A stretch of 64,000 nt of DNA, from assembly GCA_905147135.1 (NCBI GenBank), contig LR990058.1, positions 12,499,349 through 12,563,348 on the forward strand, given 5' to 3'. Positions 11,556 to 24,560 of this stretch are shown piece by piece. The notes under the pieces were generated by a model. It did not search any database and had not been told where the DNA came from. It saw only the letters and a program-made list of their open reading frames with translations. Origin of the DNA: Blastobasis lacticolella (taxonomy: Eukaryota; Arthropoda; Insecta; Lepidoptera; Blastobasidae). The translations under genes were made by a program, and so were the position numbers. Each line of letters begins with the position of its first letter. Position 1 is the first letter of the stretch.

Positions 11556-14500
11556 ATGATGTCGACGACAGAGGGAGAGCTGGATGTCGAGGTGTGCCAT
11601 GAACGCGAGGAAGGGGAGGTTAGTAGCAAGTATTAATTGTGACGAATTGCATGGTATTTTCGCTTTATATTTTGGCGTATTTGGCTTTTGTAGCTTGCGT
11701 GTCTTTATAATCGGTAGAAACCTTCAATATCCATCGCTAAAATTGTAATAACAGCTGTCGGAGTAGGCTAGAAACTGTTTTACGTCGTTGACATTTGGGC
11801 GTTTCGTACGCAGTGTAACTTGTCATTTTTTCTTCAGTTGGACGATTCCGACGTGGAAGAGGGTGTATATGTTCCTCTGGAACGGCCGGACACTTTCACC
11901 CCGCCGTCGTTGGTCCACATGCAAATACAAGACGAGCAGAGCGATGAGGAGTCAGCCTTGGAGTCCTCGGGCTCCGAGTCCGATGATGAACCCCGACGGC
12001 GCCCCAAGAGGACCAAGTTGAGACCCCGGAGGCCCCAACCACAGCCTCAACCCGATAATAAAAAAGAAAAATACAATATATGGTGCAAAGCTATACAGGT
12101 ACAAATACCCTCACATCTTAACCAGAAATTTGTTTTAATTATATATACCAGATGCGAGCAGATTTTGAAAACAAAATCAATCGTAATAATACTAGTTTCT
12201 ACATATGTAATCTCTAATCATAAAAATCATGCTTTTCAGGAGGATCTTCTAACAGAAGACATGGTCAGCTGTGATCTAACAAGAAAGAGTAGATATGGTG
12301 TTGAATCTTATGATTATACTATTAAGTATAGATTAGGCGATGACTACGTAGCTAATAATATATTTAGCAACAATCAGAATTATAATGATGGTGACACACA
12401 AACACCATCTAATAAGCGGAAGCGCTCGGATAGATCGAATGTTAAAGTAAGGCTTGGGAAGAGAGTCAATAACCATAGAGAACAGCAAGAAAAACAAAAT
12501 CCGAGATACTTGTTGGATCTGACAGTTACTGCTGAAGATCCAATAGATAACATAGCAGCTGATATTGCGGATAAACTTTTTGAAGAAAAAAAGGAAATGC
12601 TCAGTGAGTAACTTTATTTAAATAAATAAAAGCCTGTTACTGTTACTACTTATGTAAAACAGCGTAGTAGGGACTACTGATAGTTCCTTATACAGGGTAT
12701 TACATAATATATGTATGAAGCCATGAACTGGATGGATTGCTAAACATATTAAAACGATAGGTACAATTATTTTTGTTGTACGTGGAATTTTTGTACCTAT
12801 CGTTTTCATACATTTAACAGTCCATCCGGTTCACAGCTTCATATTATGTAACATTCTGTATAACAAATTGGCGACGATCAGAAGACCCAAAAGTGAAAAG
12901 TGAACTTTAAATTTTTGAAGAGCACGAGTTATAAAAATTATTGAAATATTTCAAAATTGTGCTATTGTCCACCATAAAGCCCATAGAAATACAATATACA
13001 ACGGCTTTTGTTCGATATAAGTCAAATATCATAATAAACTCAGGTTAATTGATCATAGTGTTTTCCTGAGTATATAATTAATTGGCCATTAGCAAAAATG
13101 ACACACAATGAGGAGTTTTCCAATAGGTATTTAAAGCATTCTTAACCACTTACTAGATGGCGCCCCGACAATTTTGGTAATTGATAATCGCTTGAAATAG
13201 GTTCATAGCAAAGAGGATATAAACACTGGGTACTATTGTATTTATCAAAAGTTTTAAACCATTTTAGGGGTTGTAATAATAATGGAACATAGTGCCAATT
13301 TATATAAATATTTCTTTATACAGTTCGTTCAACCTTTAACAGTTATGTTTATATTAATAAACATTTTATTTTTACGTTTAGTATTAGTTAGCTGCATTAA
13401 ATCACTGCCACCATCATACAGATTAAAAAAAGATTACCAAAATTGTAGGAGCGCCATCTATTGATGCTTTTTGAAACCAACTGACAATACCTACTGAAAA
13501 ACTCCTCATTAACAGTGACGCTGTTTAAATAATCATACATCATACATGTCTAAGGTGATGATGATGTTATAACATAAACATTTAATATCAATCGTATAGA
13601 ATAATATTACTAGCTTCTGCCACTGTTTTTTTCTGCATATAATTCAAAGATGCAACGTTCCTGTGGGAACTGCTTTGAATTTTAGGATATATGTAATATT
13701 ATAGTCAATGCATTATTCTGCGTTGTAACTTACAACACTACACAGTTATATCAAAATGCATTTAGTAGTTGTTTGTGGGTGAAACTTTAGCCAGTGTTTC
13801 AAGTTTGAAGTGGATGATATAGGCCTTCAAGAGGTATTAACACTTCCCCTGCTAACTCAAATACCAGATAGGCTACAGCAGTGCTCAGTATCGTAGCGCG
13901 CGTATTACATGGAGTGGCCAGATGAGTCGTGCGCACACGCGTAGCGACGATTTCGACCCAATTGTTGAGTTGAGAAAGTGTTAATTTGGGATAGGATAGG
14001 AAGTAGAAGAGGATTCGTGGAGTAAACTCCACTCTAAAGGGTTACATCATATCATAATAATCATGTTTATGTGGCTTAACCTTATAAGGTTTTTGCCTAA
14101 TGTCCATAGTTCCATATTACAGGTTTTACCATTTCTCAAATGATTGACTTGAGAATACTTAGTCTCATTAATATATTAATAAGTGTAGATTTTTGTTGGA
14201 ATCTCAGAGGCCATGCACTGAAGTTATCAAGATCACAGGGCGCCAGTATCTAAGACACAATTAAAAAAAAATGGATTGTCAGTAAAAATTTTTTAAATAG
14301 ACTGGTTAGACATTAAAAGAACTAACTAATGTGATATTCACGCATCGGCTTACAGCTGCAAGTGTACAATAAATAATAATCATAAATACATTGTTTATTT
14401 CAGCCAAAATTGTGCAAGTTGTGGGTCCCAGTAAAGCTATAGAATTATTTAAGGAAACCCAAAGGATAGAAGCAGATGGAGGCATGATGGTTATGGTATG

Positions 14501-17500
14501 TAACTCGGAAAATTTAAATATAAATATTTTAAAATTGTACGAAATTACCTTAGAATTACACTTAGTAGATCTTGTGTAAAGATCTTATTTGAAGTCCATC
14601 TATCAATAGTAGGCTGGAGGCCTTTGCCAACTGGCAAACGGACTTACAAGGAACAAGTTCAATATTTGGAATAAAACAAAGCATGTTAAGTAGATCCGAA
14701 TAATTTAATACAAGCGTTGTAGCGGCAAGACATCTGTTAACGCGGAGGGCGTTTAACAAATAATTTTCTAATATACGAAGGTTAATTTGTTACATACTGA
14801 GCATGTTTGGTTGTTGAACTACTAGTATAATATTGTAATAGTTTGATAGTAAAATAATTTTAAATTCAGTTTATGTGTAATATGTAGATACTGTAGTAGT
14901 ACTAGTAGTAGTGTACTAGTTTTAGTAATACTAGTGTATCAACCGATTTTCTTATTTGTATTCCAAAGTCTATCAGCGAAGACCTGTAATTGGCTTTCTG
15001 TTTCGTAAGATTGTTATTATTATGTTGTTGGATAGTTGTTGGTCTTCCAAATAAAATAAAATAAAAAAAGGCTTATTGATTGATTGATTTTATTTATCAA
15101 TAGTAGGTATATGAATGTAAAATATATGCATTTCAGAATGGAGCACGTCGCAAGACTTCGGGTGGAATTTTTTTCTTTCTGCTGAAACGCGATGATGATA
15201 TCTCACAATCTGTGATTAACGACATATTCACTGAAGATCGCAAGGAAACAGCGAGGAAAATTAAGCGGTCACGTACGAAGAGCAGGCAACAAGTCATGGA
15301 GCAGCTGAAACAGAGTCTCACTGGTAGGTGACTTCTTAATTTCAACATCTTCTTTAGATTCTAATCTGTTTTATTTTCTAATGTATGTTTGGCTATGGAT
15401 ATGCAATTTTAATAATTGTACTAGCCAGGCATTTGACTGCCACCTCACCTGGTGGTAAGTGCTCAAGCGGCCGATGATGGAGCATGCCCGTCTAGGAACA
15501 GCCTATTCACTCTAGCCTTAAAGGCGTCTAGATTATAATGATCAGGGAACACACTCGCAGGCAACGCGTTCCATTCCTTTGCCGCACGCATTATAAAGGT
15601 TGAATTAAAGCGCACGCATAAAGGTGCGTACGAATTAGAGGCAGCCTCAGGTTGAGGCACGCACGGCTCGCCCATTTGCGCAAATTCGTACGTGGCTCAC
15701 GCACAGCTCGCGGCGCACCGCGAGCGTGTGCGCCGCGAGCCGCCGATTGTCGGTTTTCTGTCCATGCTCAAAGGTGCCTCGGCGTGCGCGCCTCGCGATG
15801 TTTGGACGTGACTACGAATGCGCGCGTATTGTTTATTGACACTTGACAACTTTAATATTTTCATGTCAATTAAACTGTTGGTCTTCCTAATAAATAAATA
15901 AATAAAATAAAATAAATAATATAAATAAAATAAAATACATAAAATGAAATAAAATAAAATAAATAAAATTAAATAAATGAAATAAAATAAATACTATACA
16001 GGGTGTTTCATAATACATGTATAAAGCCGTGAACTGGATAGAGTGCTAAACGTATTAAAACGATAGGTACAATTATTTTTTTCGTGCGTGAAATAGTAAG
16101 CGAGAAAATGACTATCGAACTTTTTCTTTTTCAATGTCGATAATCGACATTTTGAAAACGGAAGACCGCATCTCTAGAAATCAGTTGTAAAAGGTCACTC
16201 AAGTTCATAGCACTAGGCGCAATGGGATATTAAGGAGATCTAAATAAGCCGTTTTGTATTTTTTGGTTTGAGGGTTCTGTACAAAAAAATATTGTAATCA
16301 ATTATGATTTTAATTTAAAAGGTTCCTTCATAGTTTTTTCATAGGCTCCTGGTACTAGGCTTAAGGAGGTTGCTCTACTTTCATAGGGGTCGCACGCGGT
16401 TATTGAACTTCTCCTTCTAGGATCATCAACTTGAAATAGAGCTGCGCTTCAACGTAGTCGATATGGTTATTTTTCTTTAAAAACGAAGATTTTTTAATAA
16501 AAATTAAAATTCAATGTCTGGATAATATGAAGTCGCCAGTGTACTCTTTGCAAGCTATACTTTAACACCCTTTCGGCTTTATACATGTATTAAGTAACAC
16601 CCTGTATAATAAATAAAATAAAATAATTAAAATGAAATAAATAAAATAAAATAAATACAATATAATGAAAAAAAAAATTAAAGAAATAAAATAAAATACA
16701 ATAAAATAAAATAAATAAATAAATAAAATAAAATACAATAAAATAAAATAAATAAATAATTTGGAAAACTTATATACTAAACAACATGGTAAGCAGAAAA
16801 AAGCGTTATGGCATCGAAAAAACTAAAATTATTTTAACAATCCCATCAATAATGATAATAGCAACATCAACATTTTATTTGTGCGGCGCATTTGTGGCTC
16901 ACCGCGAGCACGTTGCCTCAACGCACAAACAAATGCGCAACTGAGCAGCCTCGCCGCGCGCGGTGAGCATCTCGCTGCGCGCGGCGAGCATGCCTCGGGC
17001 TGAGCCGCTCTAATTCGTACGCAGCTTTATAAAGGTTAAACTAAAGCGGCTCGTGCGGATAGCTGGAAGATCTACTACATAAGAATGAAGCGTTCGTCTG
17101 GATCGCGTCTCCCGCCATTCAGATTGACGAAAGCCTCACATACTTGTCAAGGTTGCCCCACCTGCAGAGGAAACACTGGTGACCCAACCAACCCCCTCAC
17201 AAGAGCGAAATGTCTGAAAAAGAAGTACAACAAGCGTTCAGATTGTTTTTGGACGACTAGCACAAGTGCCTCCGCCACACCTCGCGCCGCGAAAGAGTTT
17301 GTTTCCTTCTCTCAATACTGAGATGAAAGAGATAGCAGTGTTTATGTTGCTCCTTTTCTCGCTATACACGAGAGTACACTTCTGCTAGCCGTGTTGGGAC
17401 GTCAAACTTGTCGCCACCTGGGCCACTACCTACTGCGCATAACTGCCACAAAAGCCAATCGCTGACCGCACCGCGGTGAGAGATTTCTATGCCTGATATT

Positions 17501-19536
17501 CATTTAATAAATATGTACATAGTGCAATTTTCTCGCTCCACATTTCTCCTCTCAAGTCAAATGGGCCTGATGGCATCCCTCCCATTATAACTGTAACTGT
17601 AACTTGCGTCCACCCGCTTCACCCGCCACAAACTAAAATTCCACAGTTCCACCCAGATGAGTGGCGGACCACAACAGTACATATTTCAAGAAACTTCCTG
17701 TCGTGTACGACTATTATATGAAATAATTTTCCCGCAGCGGTATTCTCGAGCCAGTTCGACAATGGGACCTTCAAGGAAAACGCCTACACCTATCGCAAAG
17801 GCCGGGAACCCATTCGCGACAGCTGTGATCACTGCTGCGCATGTGGATCAGGAGACCCGTTAGCTTGTTTACCTCCCTCTATTAAAAAAAGGCGGGTTTC
17901 TATTCCTTGGAACGTAATCTAATAGGCTATGAGATCAGAATCTATGCTTGAGGCTTACTTTGGAATTGTCCAACATGTACGCCAACACTGAAGTAGTCAT
18001 CTGTAGGTGTTCAAGGGTTTTTCCTGAGACCATATATTAGTACTGTGCGTGCTTGATTTCCCGTCGTCACTCGATCTCGCCTTGTCTCTCACGGATCGCG
18101 TCGTCGCCACGCGTATCACCGCACTGTCAACCACGCGTCGGCCAAACGCGGAGTGTGCTTGATGTCCCCTCGTCACTCGATCTCGCCTTGTCTCTCACGG
18201 ATCGCGTCGTCGCCACGCGTATCACCGCACTGTCAACCACGCGTCGGCCAAACGCGGAGTGTGCTTGATGTCCCCTCGTCACTCGATCTCGCCTTGTCTC
18301 TCACGGATCGCGTCGTCGCCACGCGTATCACCGCACTGTCAACCACGCGTCGGCCAAACGCGGAGTGTGCTTGATGTCCCCTCGTCACTCGATCTCGCCT
18401 TGTCTCTCACGGATCGCGTCGTCGCCACGCGTATCACCGCACTGTCAACCACGCGTCGGCCAAACGCGGAGTGTGCTTGATGTCCCCTCGTCACTCGATC
18501 TCGCCTTGTCTCTCGCGGATCGCGTCGTCGCCACGTGTATCACCGCACTGTCAACCACGCGTCGGCCAAACGCGGAGTGTGCTTGATGTCCCTTCGTCTT
18601 TCGATCTCGCCTTGTCTCTCACGGATCGCGTCGTCGCCACGCGTATCACCGCACTGTCCACCACGCGTCGGCTAAATGCGGAGCGAATCGGTACTTCCGC
18701 ACATCGAAGCGGCTACACCGGGTACGTGGCTAAGCGACTTAGGATTTACGGATTCCCGATCACGCTTACGACTTGGCGACCGCTGGGTGAATGTAAATAA
18801 TTATTGAATAGGAAAAATAAATATTTCTCAATTTCAAAGAATAAAATACAGTAGAAGGAACAACGGGCTGCCGATTTCGGGCGTAACGCGATTTCTTCCA
18901 CTCGACCTATTTGTTGCCTACGGCTAGTAAAGAAACAAAACTTTTCGAGCTTGTGTCGAGACGAGACGTTGCGCTGCTATGTGTAATCTATCCCGGCTTA
19001 TGCCAGGGTCCGCTTTCCTAATTGCCTCCTTCACTTTGCTCGGTCTTCAACATCCTCACGGCTGCAGCCGTTGGCTCTCCGTTTAATGTGGTATATTGTT
19101 GTTATACGCACGCAGTAATATGGAATTTAATTCAAATAATACTGAATGGATCGAGTTGCCAGCAATTACCAATTTCCATTTTTGTTTGATGAGTGCTAAA
19201 AACTTGAAACTAAAATTGGAATATCTTCCAAACGAGCCTGTTGTCCTCACCCAACTAAACCTTACCTTATTTACAGACGCAGACCTCCCATCACTGGTGT
19301 CCCGCGGGGAGGCGACAGTGCAAACGGAGCACGGGTCGAACCCGCCACCTTCGCCGGCCACGGACGCCCGCGACTGCTCCAGCGACACCGACGCGCATTC
19401 ACACGTCTCGCACGCGCCCTCGCCCCCGCGCCCCCGGTCCCCCCTCCCGGACAGGACGCACCCGCGCCCCCTACAGGACTACGAAGACGATGACTTCCTC
19501 GAAGTGATGTGCAACGATGAGATGGATCTCTTCTAA
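11556..19536 (+). CDS. PHAX: PHAX, phosphorylated adaptor for snRNA nuclear export
   Basis: Six coding exons join in phase: 11556-11618, 11838-12098, 12240-12603, 14404-14495, 15137-15323 and 19277-19536, giving 408 aa (the human protein is about 394). PHAX links capped pre-snRNA and the cap-binding complex to CRM1-RanGTP for export from the nucleus. The N-terminal half is acidic and Ser-rich (DSDVEEG near residue 25), then has a basic patch (RRRPKRTKLRPRRP). The conserved RNA-binding domain spans about residues 205-290 and includes VGPSKAIELFKET, the glycine pair in EADGG, and NGARRKTSGGIF. The C-terminus is Pro/Ser/His-rich and ends in an acidic segment (DYEDDDFLEV). Two in-frame ATGs lie at 11556 and 11559; either could be used. 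Intron 5 is 4 kb of repeats; the rest of the gene is compact. Confidence 0.95.
12688..12863. mobile_element. Fold-back element in PHAX intron 3
   Basis: The left and right halves, starting with TTATACAG and ending with CTGTATAA, are imperfect inverted copies of each other over roughly 80 bases. Both contain AAAACGATAGGTACAA. It is a deleted relative of the 614-bp element at 15995-16608, which shares the same ends and this internal motif. Confidence 0.75.
13107..13510. mobile_element. 404-bp inverted-repeat element (family A) in PHAX intron 3
   Basis: The ends are inverted copies beginning AATGAGGAGTTTT. The interior is AT-rich and non-coding. A second, tandemly expanded copy of the same family lies at 60395-61123. 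The terminal repeats and lack of coding capacity make it a MITE. Confidence 0.75.
15440..15675 (-). mobile_element. 3' end of a non-LTR retrotransposon
   Basis: The minus strand encodes AAKEWNALPASVFPD, then NLDAFKARVNRLFL, which is the extreme C-terminus typical of a common insect LINE ORF2. Only the tail survives (5' truncated). A second copy on the plus strand is at 40625-40790. It lies in PHAX intron 5. Confidence 0.7.
15893..15993. repeat. (AAATAAA) microsatellite, left part
   Basis: Imperfect AAATA/AAATAAA repeats, interrupted by the element at 15995-16608 and continuing at 16609-16760. The transposon appears to have landed inside an existing microsatellite. Confidence 0.85.
15995..16608. 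mobile_element. 614-bp inverted-repeat DNA element in PHAX intron 5
   Basis: The ends are inverted repeats of about 36 bases, TATACAGGGTGTT at each end followed by a near-identical stretch running to AAAGCCG. There is no ORF of note, so it is non-autonomous. It shares the motif AAAACGATAGGTACAA with the fold-back element at 12688-12863. Confidence 0.8.
16609..16760. repeat. (AAATAAA) microsatellite, right part
   Basis: Continues the same A/T-rich repeat as 15893-15993 on the other side of the inserted element. Confidence 0.8.
17256..17400 (+). repeat. Half copy of the long-palindrome element
   Basis: Shares with 47232-47515 the blocks CTCGCGCCGCGA, TTCCTTCTCTCAATACT and GATGAAAGAGATAGCA in order. 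Only one arm of the palindrome is present. Another single arm is at about 4408-4552. Confidence 0.6.
18051..18686 (+). repeat. Six tandem copies of a 106-bp unit in PHAX intron 5
   Basis: The unit starts GCTTGATGTCCC and ends CGGAGTGT, with starts at 18051, 18157, 18263, 18369, 18475 and 18581. Middle copies are nearly identical; the first and last are more diverged. It is GC-rich and unlike the flanking AT-rich intron. Because 106 is not a multiple of three, each copy opens the same short ORF in a different frame. Those ORFs are by-products of the repeat. Confidence 0.95.
19277..19536 (+). CDS. PHAX: PHAX last exon
   Basis: It follows an acceptor TTTACAG and completes the Gly/Asp split codon from exon 5. 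It encodes the low-complexity Pro/Ser tail and the acidic end, stopping with TAA at 19534-19536. Its coding part is much more GC-rich than the flanking intron and 3'UTR, which helps define the exon. Confidence 0.9.
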
Positions 19537-20274
19537 GTGACTCTCCGTACAAGTGGTAGTGTATGGTGCTCCCACGGTTTGCAAGAATCGGTGCAGGACT
19601 GTGGCTCGGAATGCGTTCATGTCAGGGTTCTGACTTCAGTGCGAGCGGACGATGTTGGAGCGGTGGGAGTGGCTGGAAACAGCTGTCACAAGTTAGTCAA
19701 GTTATGTTTAAGAAGGGATGGACCTAATGAATTGGCCTTTTATTGTGTCTGGAGGTATTGCTGCATTAGTTAGAGGAGGCGTTATGGACGTCTTTTAGTT
19801 GTGAAGTATCAATGGTTTCACCAATAATTATGATAGCCAGTACATTAACAAAATTGCTACTTTTGTAACAACAAACTTAAAACATTATGTCTCTGTGTTT
19901 TATTGGACACTGTCGTCTTGTCAGTCTTGGACTGTAACATGTGCTGATATATGTTAATCAGAATGTTGATGCGGTCTTTAACTGTAATATTTAATTAATA
20001 GTTTTGATGGTGAACGATGTTTAACTGAACACACCTAGTTGAACTAATTAAGTCGTAATATAAGTCTTATATTAATATAAAATTCAAGTTTACCATTGTA
20101 ACCAAAACAGATCGCATTTTATGCAATTACTAAACAGAACATAATTTTGATTCTGATCCCATCAACAAAGTGTATACTTGTTAAAAAAACTCTAATGAAA
20201 TTGTATTTCTATTGTGTATTAGGTATATTTTTCTTAAATGAACCTCATAGATTTTAACAAGTGGACTTGATACA

Positions 20275-21686
20275 AATAAAAGTTAATATTTAAACTATTG
20301 TGTATGTAAAATAAAGGAAAGGATTTCGATAGGAGTCTGGGCATTAAGGTGTTCACATCCGCCTATAAAATTATTTTTATAACTAAAACCCATTTCTGGG
20401 AGTTAAGTAATGTTGGGCTAATTCAACTAGTACTATTTAGAGGTAGACAATAATAGCTTACTTCATATTGCAACAGGTCTTAGGAGTAGGTTACGTTGCT
20501 TAGTTTAGGTAGACAACATATTCCAAATAAGGGTCAGTGCGGATATACTGAATGCACGCGTAACGCCTTGAGGGAACGGAAAGGATCCGCGACACTGAGA
20601 GCCACCGCGTGGTGTCTCTACTGCACTACCTGCCACTTTGAGCCTTTCAGTGTGGTTATGATATACAACAATACTAAATTCAATCGTACGCAGAAGCAAT
20701 TCAAATTGTATTTTAATTTTTATTGTTTGCTGCTTCGCCACCACTGCGTCCAGCTGAGCTGACCCTACAACTTGAGGATATACAAGACTATTGATACTAC
20801 AAACCATTCCTCTTCTCAGATTTATATAAAAGCAATCTCCCTTGTGTACTTTTTGAAACATTAGTGATATAATAATCTTTCCAATTCACTATTTATTTTG
20901 CACGACGTAGTTGTTTCTTTTTTGTAGAAGCCCAACCAGAACACCCAAGATGTAACAAATTTTATGTTATTTAAGATGAAATCATTTATCTCTTATAACA
21001 AATCAGGCTAGATCAAGCATTAGATGATTATAATAGCTTGTAACTATTCGTCTTACTTCTAGCTTAGCTAGTTTTATGGATTTATGTTGAATATGCGAGT
21101 ATTTTAAAAGCCTAGTAATAACAGGCAACATAGGTTATGGTTTCTAAATCAAGTCTTATATTACTCCATTTTCTCTATACACACATTGGCTTTATTTACA
21201 CGGATAATTCCTAATTGGCACCCCAGAAACCTCCCACACCAAAAACTATTTGCACAGCACAAAAGCTCACTTAAACAAAACCTTTGGTATGTTTGTAGGC
21301 TAAAATCGAATGTGTCAACTATTTTTATATGCATTTGATTGTTTTGCGCCCACAACATAGTACTGTGTCTTTGTTATAATATTGTATAATAAGAGTACTA
21401 TCAGTTGGCCAGCTATTACCCATAATGTCGTGTTTATTATTTACTTAGGCAGCATTACTGAGTAATCCTAGTGTCTATTTCAAAGGTGTATTGTAAGAGT
21501 GTTAATAAATTCATTCGATAAACATATTGCCAAGTTGCGAGCGCGACTGAATATTAGCTACATAAGTATTGTATTTTTACAAACGGATACTAGAGTAATG
21601 TTTGTTGGAGTTGTACAGTCTTCAAGTTTTGGAAAAATGTACAACGGTCAATACTGCTGAATGTTAAAAATACTTTGTATAATAAA
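20275..21686 (+). terminator. Candidate PHAX polyadenylation signals
   Basis: AATAAA hexamers occur at 20275-20280, 20310-20315 and 21681-21686, the last followed by GT-rich sequence. The region 19540-21700 has no ORF worth calling and is best read as 3'UTR with alternative ends. Which site is used cannot be told from the sequence. Confidence 0.4.
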
Positions 21687-21944
21687 ATTTGTATGAAAAG
21701 CCATTCCAGTGTTCATGTTTTACTTTTCCGTAACCCAAGTTCTCCCTTAATTAGATGAAAGAGGGTGATATGATACGTACGACAGAGTCGTAAAATGTTG
21801 AAGGCTTATTTTCGAAAGTAGACAAGCTTAAGACATTTATGCCCTCAAGTGCTTGATTTGAATTAGTGTGTGGGAATTGCTGCTGTTGCTTTACCTTATT
21901 TGTTGGCTGTTGGTTCGTACAGATAATGACTAATGTTGTCGAGA

Positions 21945-22110
21945 CAAGATCTAAGAGTCTCCGTAGGCTGGAAAATGGGCAGCAGCTTTTTCCATTGTTA
22001 TATTTATAACACTGCGATCTATCTGCGATTAACGGCAAGATGATAATCTCCAACCCGCCTGCTCGGAGACCTTTCGTGGGAGAGGCTTTAAGTCCTGCAG
22101 TGGACTGTTC
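21945..22110 (+). repeat. SINE-like element (family S), 5' truncated
   Basis: Contains GTAGGCTGGAAAATGGGCAG and TAAGTCCTGCAGTGGACTGT in the order seen in the other copies, with a 20-30 base insertion in the middle. Confidence 0.65.
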
Positions 22111-22619
22111 GTTGGCAACGCGTTACCATACCGCGGGGCCCAAGGTGCTACGCCCATGTATCTTCACTTTTTTACCAGACTGGTTGTCGATTCTTCGTTG
22201 CCCAACCAGTAATCTCGATAAAGGACTATGCGTGTGGCAAGTCTCGCCATATCATGACAGACATTATGATTCCTTTCCTTATCAACCTGCATCTTGGACT
22301 AGACCCGATTCGATACACGACACACGACCTGTACCTCTCGCCTAGGTTGGGTTACGTGTGGGTACCTCTTGCCTCGGTCACTCGCCTAGAGCCGTGCCCG
22401 AGAGCTCCGCCCGATCGTATAGATGGGTGTGAAGCACCTACTAGCACAACAACATTGGTCACTCATGAACGTTATTCAAACGATAACCGTGACATCGGTT
22501 TAAGGAAGTTAAATTTCTCCATTTCCGGAAAGGCAATACTTTTAATAAAATTGCCGTGTGTATGCCGAAGATCGGGCAAAGTAGGCAAGCGGACCCTGAA
22601 GCCGGGTTGAATGAATATT

Positions 22620-22760
22620 TTGATAAAATTATCGAGTTTACTAGCCTGATGGGAGTGCCGATTTTAGAAGAGCTGCAGGTGGATGCTGGATGCGGGAAGC
22701 CGAGGATAGAAAGGATGCATTGGCATTCGTTGCAGGAGGCCTATATCCAGTAGTGGACTA
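22620..22760 (+). mobile_element. 3' end of an RTE-like LINE
   Basis: The plus-strand reading ends in ERMHWHSLQEAYIQ, the usual last residues of this LINE ORF, followed by a stop. The 5' portion is missing. Confidence 0.5.
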
Positions 22761-23530
22761 GTATAGGCGATGATTATGAACTAATACACAATGGATTTGC
22801 CCATCGAAGTATTATTATATAGGTATCGAATAGAATTCCTATTACCTACGCTACACCTACAGCACTGAAACTCTTAACCGTACAAGACGGTGAGTAATGC
22901 ACATCGGCTAGTTTCGGCATTTGTACCCATTTACTCACACATGTGCGACAGAGGCGACGCTCTATTATAGCATGCATACATTGTATAAAACAAAGTCGCT
23001 TCCCGCACTCTGTATCTATGTGCGCTTAGATCTTTTAAACTACGCAACGGATTTTAATGCGGTTATCGCATCGGTATCAACAATAGATATTTATTCAAGA
23101 GGACGGTTTATAAGCAAGAAAAAAGGGTAGGTAGGAGTAGAGGTGTACGCAAACGAAGTCGCGCCGGTTCCACTAGTATGTTATATAATATACCGCCATA
23201 ATCTGTATTTACGAGTACCTACAGGTGTCTGTCGTCGTGTTAATAAATTAGCCGCTTCGCCGCCACTCCGCCCGTCGGCGCATACCCTTCCAGTCTATTG
23301 AAGCCGATGAAAGAGTACGGATTATCGGATTATCCCAACTGTGAAGAAACCTCTGAAGTTTTAAAAATAAATTACCAGCATAAATTGCATGATTCTAAGC
23401 TTTAAATCGGTTGGTACTGAAACTTCATAGTCACCCTATAAATCATACCTAAATTGGATACATAAAAGTCTCAGCCAATCCTATATACATAATGGAAAAG
23501 GTGCTAAAAAAAGGCAATACTTTTAAAATA
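22760..23530. other. No gene seen
   Basis: Short ORFs without family signs; no clear repeat ends. Confidence 0.4.
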
Positions 23531-23532
23531 TG

Positions 23533-23538
23533 TTTATT
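23533..23538 (-). terminator. Candidate CENP-X polyadenylation signal
   Basis: AATAAA on the minus strand. It suggests that the unresolved last CENP-X exon lies between here and 24560. Confidence 0.35.
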
Positions 23539-24560
23539 GCTTTTCATTACATTCACAACAGCCAAATTGTACTTTATTTACGTAGAATAAGGAAACATTT
23601 CAACCATTCATTTTGCAAGTAAAGGGATTGATTCACTTACACAACATTATCACTTCAGAATACAATTCCACATAAGTGCAGGAGTTGATCATAGAATGAA
23701 TCTTACAGGTTTCAATCAAGTAAATCAGTGATGCAGCATTGGAATTAACTCATTCTAAATCATGGAAATTATTCATTAAAACTCCAAGTACTTATTACTC
23801 ATGTCTGGATTACCACGGGAAGTAGTGATATCATATTTGGTAAAAGAGTGTGACTAAACCCAAAGAAGACATATTGAGACAGCTTATGGAAAGTCTAACA
23901 TCTGAAATTAAAAAATTAATATTTTAAGCTCAGAAACACATTATTAAAAGTAGTATTAAAACTTACATAAATCATTTGAATATCTTATAAGGAGCTGGCC
24001 AACAAATATTATATAAATTTTACAGGAGCAGTAGAAAACTGAAATGGTTTTGATCAAAACCGGTATAATTACATTACATATGTTATAATCGAAACCACAA
24101 ACTGGATTGAATTTTAAAACAGGTTTAGGCCGTTTTGATTGGAAATTAGTTGAGGTACGTATTCAGTGGGCCTAAAACGTCCAGGTAAAAAAGTATTTTG
24201 ACCAGAAACATAATCGTACCGTTTTGTTCACCAGCTCCTCGTATTATAATCATTTCATTGATAAATCAATCATCTTGGTGTCAATATCCCAGTGCTCTCG
24301 CATGCTCTGTGAGTGTTGACCTTACTCAGAAAAAACCATTGCTACATGGGAGGCACTGGGCACCGAACTTGGTACCTCTCAACTTACGAAACAGAATATC
24401 TACCCATTACGTCACCGACACTCTAGTTTCAGTGATACTGGAAATAATTTGTTGACAAACGTTGATGACTTGACCGGTCTGCATTTTTGTAACATATTGT
24501 CACTTGAATTGTAGCTATTTTTCCATCATCCATTAAAAAAAAGAAAAAAAAAGTACTTAC

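Noticed and set aside
18051..18686. Possible CRISPR array
   Set aside because: The whole 106-bp unit is repeated with no unique spacers, and the context is eukaryotic.
18053..18800. Series of nearly identical 71-109 codon ORFs
   Set aside because: They repeat every 106 bases because of the tandem array and change frame with each unit, so they are not genes.
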